Assembly (NCBI GenBank): GCA_002415895.1
Contig: DIAV01000145.1
Coordinates: 7,789-16,230 of the forward strand
From: Anaerolineales bacterium UBA5069
GTDB lineage: Bacteria > Chloroflexota > Anaerolineae > Caldilineales > Caldilineaceae
Length of the DNA: 8,442 nucleotides
Reading direction: 5' to 3'
This document shows, piece after piece, positions 7,557-8,442 of this stretch (within the stretch, counting starts at the first letter, position 1; every line of letters begins with the position of its first letter). The position numbers and the translations under genes are program-made. Under the pieces are notes generated by a model. That model made no database searches. It worked only from the letters and a program-made list of their open reading frames with translations, and was not told the DNA's origin.

Positions 7557-7627
7557 TCTGTCAGTTCGATTCATGGGCGTTGGGAGTGGGGCTGCCACAG
7601 CAATGCAGGGGCGTAATGCAAAATCCT

Positions 7628-7656
7628 TTGCGGTTCGTCGCGCCATCTGGTATGAT
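7628..7656 (+). promoter_or_regulatory. Sigma-70-type promoter, probably for gatB
   Basis: TTGCGG (7628-7633), a 17-base spacer and TATGAT (7651-7656) with TGG before the -10 make a good extended -10 promoter pointing toward gatB. Transcription would start near 7663, giving a leader of roughly 190 bases. The divergent lytic transglycosylase gene must have its own minus-strand promoter, which I could not identify. Confidence 0.55.
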
Positions 7657-7700
7657 CGGCTTTCGCCCAGGCCGCATGTTTGCAGCCACGGGCGCACGGG

Positions 7701-7762
7701 GCAGGCGCAGCGCGCACGAGTACTCTACATCAGAGTACGCCAGGTTGCGACGTTGCGCCTGC
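7701..7762 (+). promoter_or_regulatory. Nested stem structure in the gatB leader
   Basis: An outer stem GCAGGCGCA (7701-7709) with TGCGCCTGC (7754-7762) encloses a perfect inner hairpin GTACTCT (7720-7726) with AGAGTAC (7732-7738) around ACATC. It lies inside the predicted gatB leader, about 90 bases before the start codon. It does not match a T-box (no conserved AGGGTGG-type antiterminator motif in this leader) or another riboswitch I know. The inner repeat could instead be an operator downstream of the promoter. Confidence 0.4.
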
Positions 7763-7850
7763 GATGGTTGTTCCATTGTGGCGCCATTTGCCATCCCATT
7801 TTCGCATATGCTGCCATCCTGTTCTCATCCACATCTCAGCCTACCTGCCC

Positions 7851-8442
7851 ATGAGCAACCTACCCACAGCCCACGCCCCCACTGTCACCACGCCCACTGT
7901 CGCCACGCCCACTGCCGATCGACCCGCCACCGGCTACGAACTGGTTGTCGGCATGGAAGTGCACGCGCAGGTGCAAACGCACTCCAAGATGTTCTGCACG
8001 TGCGCCACGGATTATGCAGGTGCGCCCCCCAACACGCGCACTTGCCCAGTGTGCCTGGGGCTGCCGGGCAGCCTGCCTGTGGCCAACCGCGCCGCCATCG
8101 AGGCCACCATCAAGACGGGGATCGCGCTCAACTGCCGCATTAACGAGACGGCAGTCTTCGCGCGCAAGAATTACACCTACCCCGATCTTCCCAAGGGCTA
8201 CCAAATCTCCCAATATGAATTGCCCCAGTGCGAGGATGGCTGGCTTGACATTGAGCTGCCCGATGGCGCGTCCAGGCGCATTCGCATTCACCGCGTCCAT
8301 CTCGAGGAAGACACGGGGCGCTCGGTGCACGAAAACGGTGCGACCTATGTCGATCTGAACCGCGCCGGCGTTCCCCTCATGGAGATTGTCTCCGAAGCGG
8401 ACATCCACTCGCCCGAGGAGGCCTACGCCTACATGACCAAAC
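7851..8442 (+). CDS. gatB: Aspartyl/glutamyl-tRNA amidotransferase subunit B, 5' part
   Basis: Subunit of the GatCAB complex, which converts Glu-tRNA(Gln) to Gln-tRNA(Gln), and in some bacteria Asp-tRNA(Asn) to Asn-tRNA(Asn), in the cytoplasm. GatB binds the tRNA and carries the kinase site that activates the misacylated residue. The 197 residues present are clearly Gat[13 protein letters not shown] (29-40), FCTC (48-51) with [13 protein letters not shown] (65-77) forming the four-Cys metal-binding cluster, [20 protein letters not shown] (103-122), HLEEDTGRS (150-158) and [15 protein letters not shown] (168-182). The frame stays open and leaves the window, so the gene is cut by the edge, not broken. 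The ATG at 7851 adds an unusual 28-residue Pro/Thr/Ala-rich leader made of five-residue repeats before the family's normal beginning. No ribosome binding site is visible upstream. Confidence 0.95.
   Translation, partial: MSNLPTAHAPTVTTPTVATPTADRPATGYELVVGMEVHAQVQTHSKMFCTCATDYAGAPPNTRTCPVCLGLPGSLPVANRAAIEATIKTGIALNCRINETAVFARKNYTYPDLPKGYQISQYELPQCEDGWLDIELPDGASRRIRIHRVHLEEDTGRSVHENGATYVDLNRAGVPLMEIVSEADIHSPEEAYAYMTK
7863..7922 (+). repeat. 15-bp tandem repeats inside the 5' end of gatB
   Basis: Four in-frame 15-base units begin at 7863, 7878, 7893 and 7908. Units two and three (CCCACTGTCACCACG and CCCACTGTCGCCACG) differ by one base; the outer two are more diverged. They encode [15 protein letters not shown] and PTADR. 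A likely origin is slippage duplication in a part of the protein under weak constraint. Confidence 0.75.

Noticed and set aside
7540..7854. 104-codon plus-strand frame whose stop overlaps the gatB ATG as ATGA
   Set aside because: The overlap suggests translational coupling, but the frame contains the predicted gatB promoter and overlaps the divergent gene start, and the protein shows no domain or signal.

Overview
The window looks like ordinary chromosomal DNA from a GC-rich bacterium. It holds six protein-coding genes, all of recognisable families. My best guess is Chloroflexota (Caldilineae/Anaerolineae-like), at low to moderate confidence. The support is the short primary sigma factor without a large non-conserved insert, the lipoprotein with a Thr/Pro-rich linker after its lipobox, and the GatB gene, which implies the indirect route to Gln-tRNA. 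There are no transposases, phage genes, CRISPR repeats, tRNAs or rRNAs.

Layout from left to right. (1) A SAM-dependent methyltransferase with a C-terminal zinc ribbon (180-1148, +) sits behind a near-consensus sigma-70 promoter (40-68). A perfect 10+10 bp inverted repeat (65-89) overlaps the -10 element and the predicted start point, and a leader hairpin (91-120) follows. (2) A 335-base gene-free stretch rich in small hairpins leads to rpoD, the primary sigma factor (1484-2776, +), which ends in a very strong terminator (2825-2860). (3) A DUF4256 protein of unknown function (3033-3599, +) has its own promoter candidate with a palindrome inside the spacer. (4) The convergent gap 3600-3745 holds a 17-bp terminator hairpin and, fused to its right arm, a perfect 16-bp parS site (3661-3676), the centromere sequence bound by ParB. 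(5) On the minus strand lie a class I fructose-1,6-bisphosphatase (3746-4789) and, upstream of it, a large TPR-containing lytic transglycosylase lipoprotein (4899-7556). A long imperfect hairpin (4817-4873) separates the two. (6) After a divergent intergenic region with a good plus-strand promoter (7628-7656) and a nested stem structure, gatB starts at 7851 and runs off the end of the window.

The genes do not form one pathway. They cover transcription initiation (rpoD), gluconeogenesis (fbp), cell-wall turnover (lytic transglycosylase), Gln-tRNA synthesis (gatB), an orphan methyltransferase and an unknown (DUF4256). I found no clear new multi-gene system. The most notable signals are non-coding: the exact parS site, the promoter-operator-hairpin arrangement before the methyltransferase, and the long inverted repeat before fbp.
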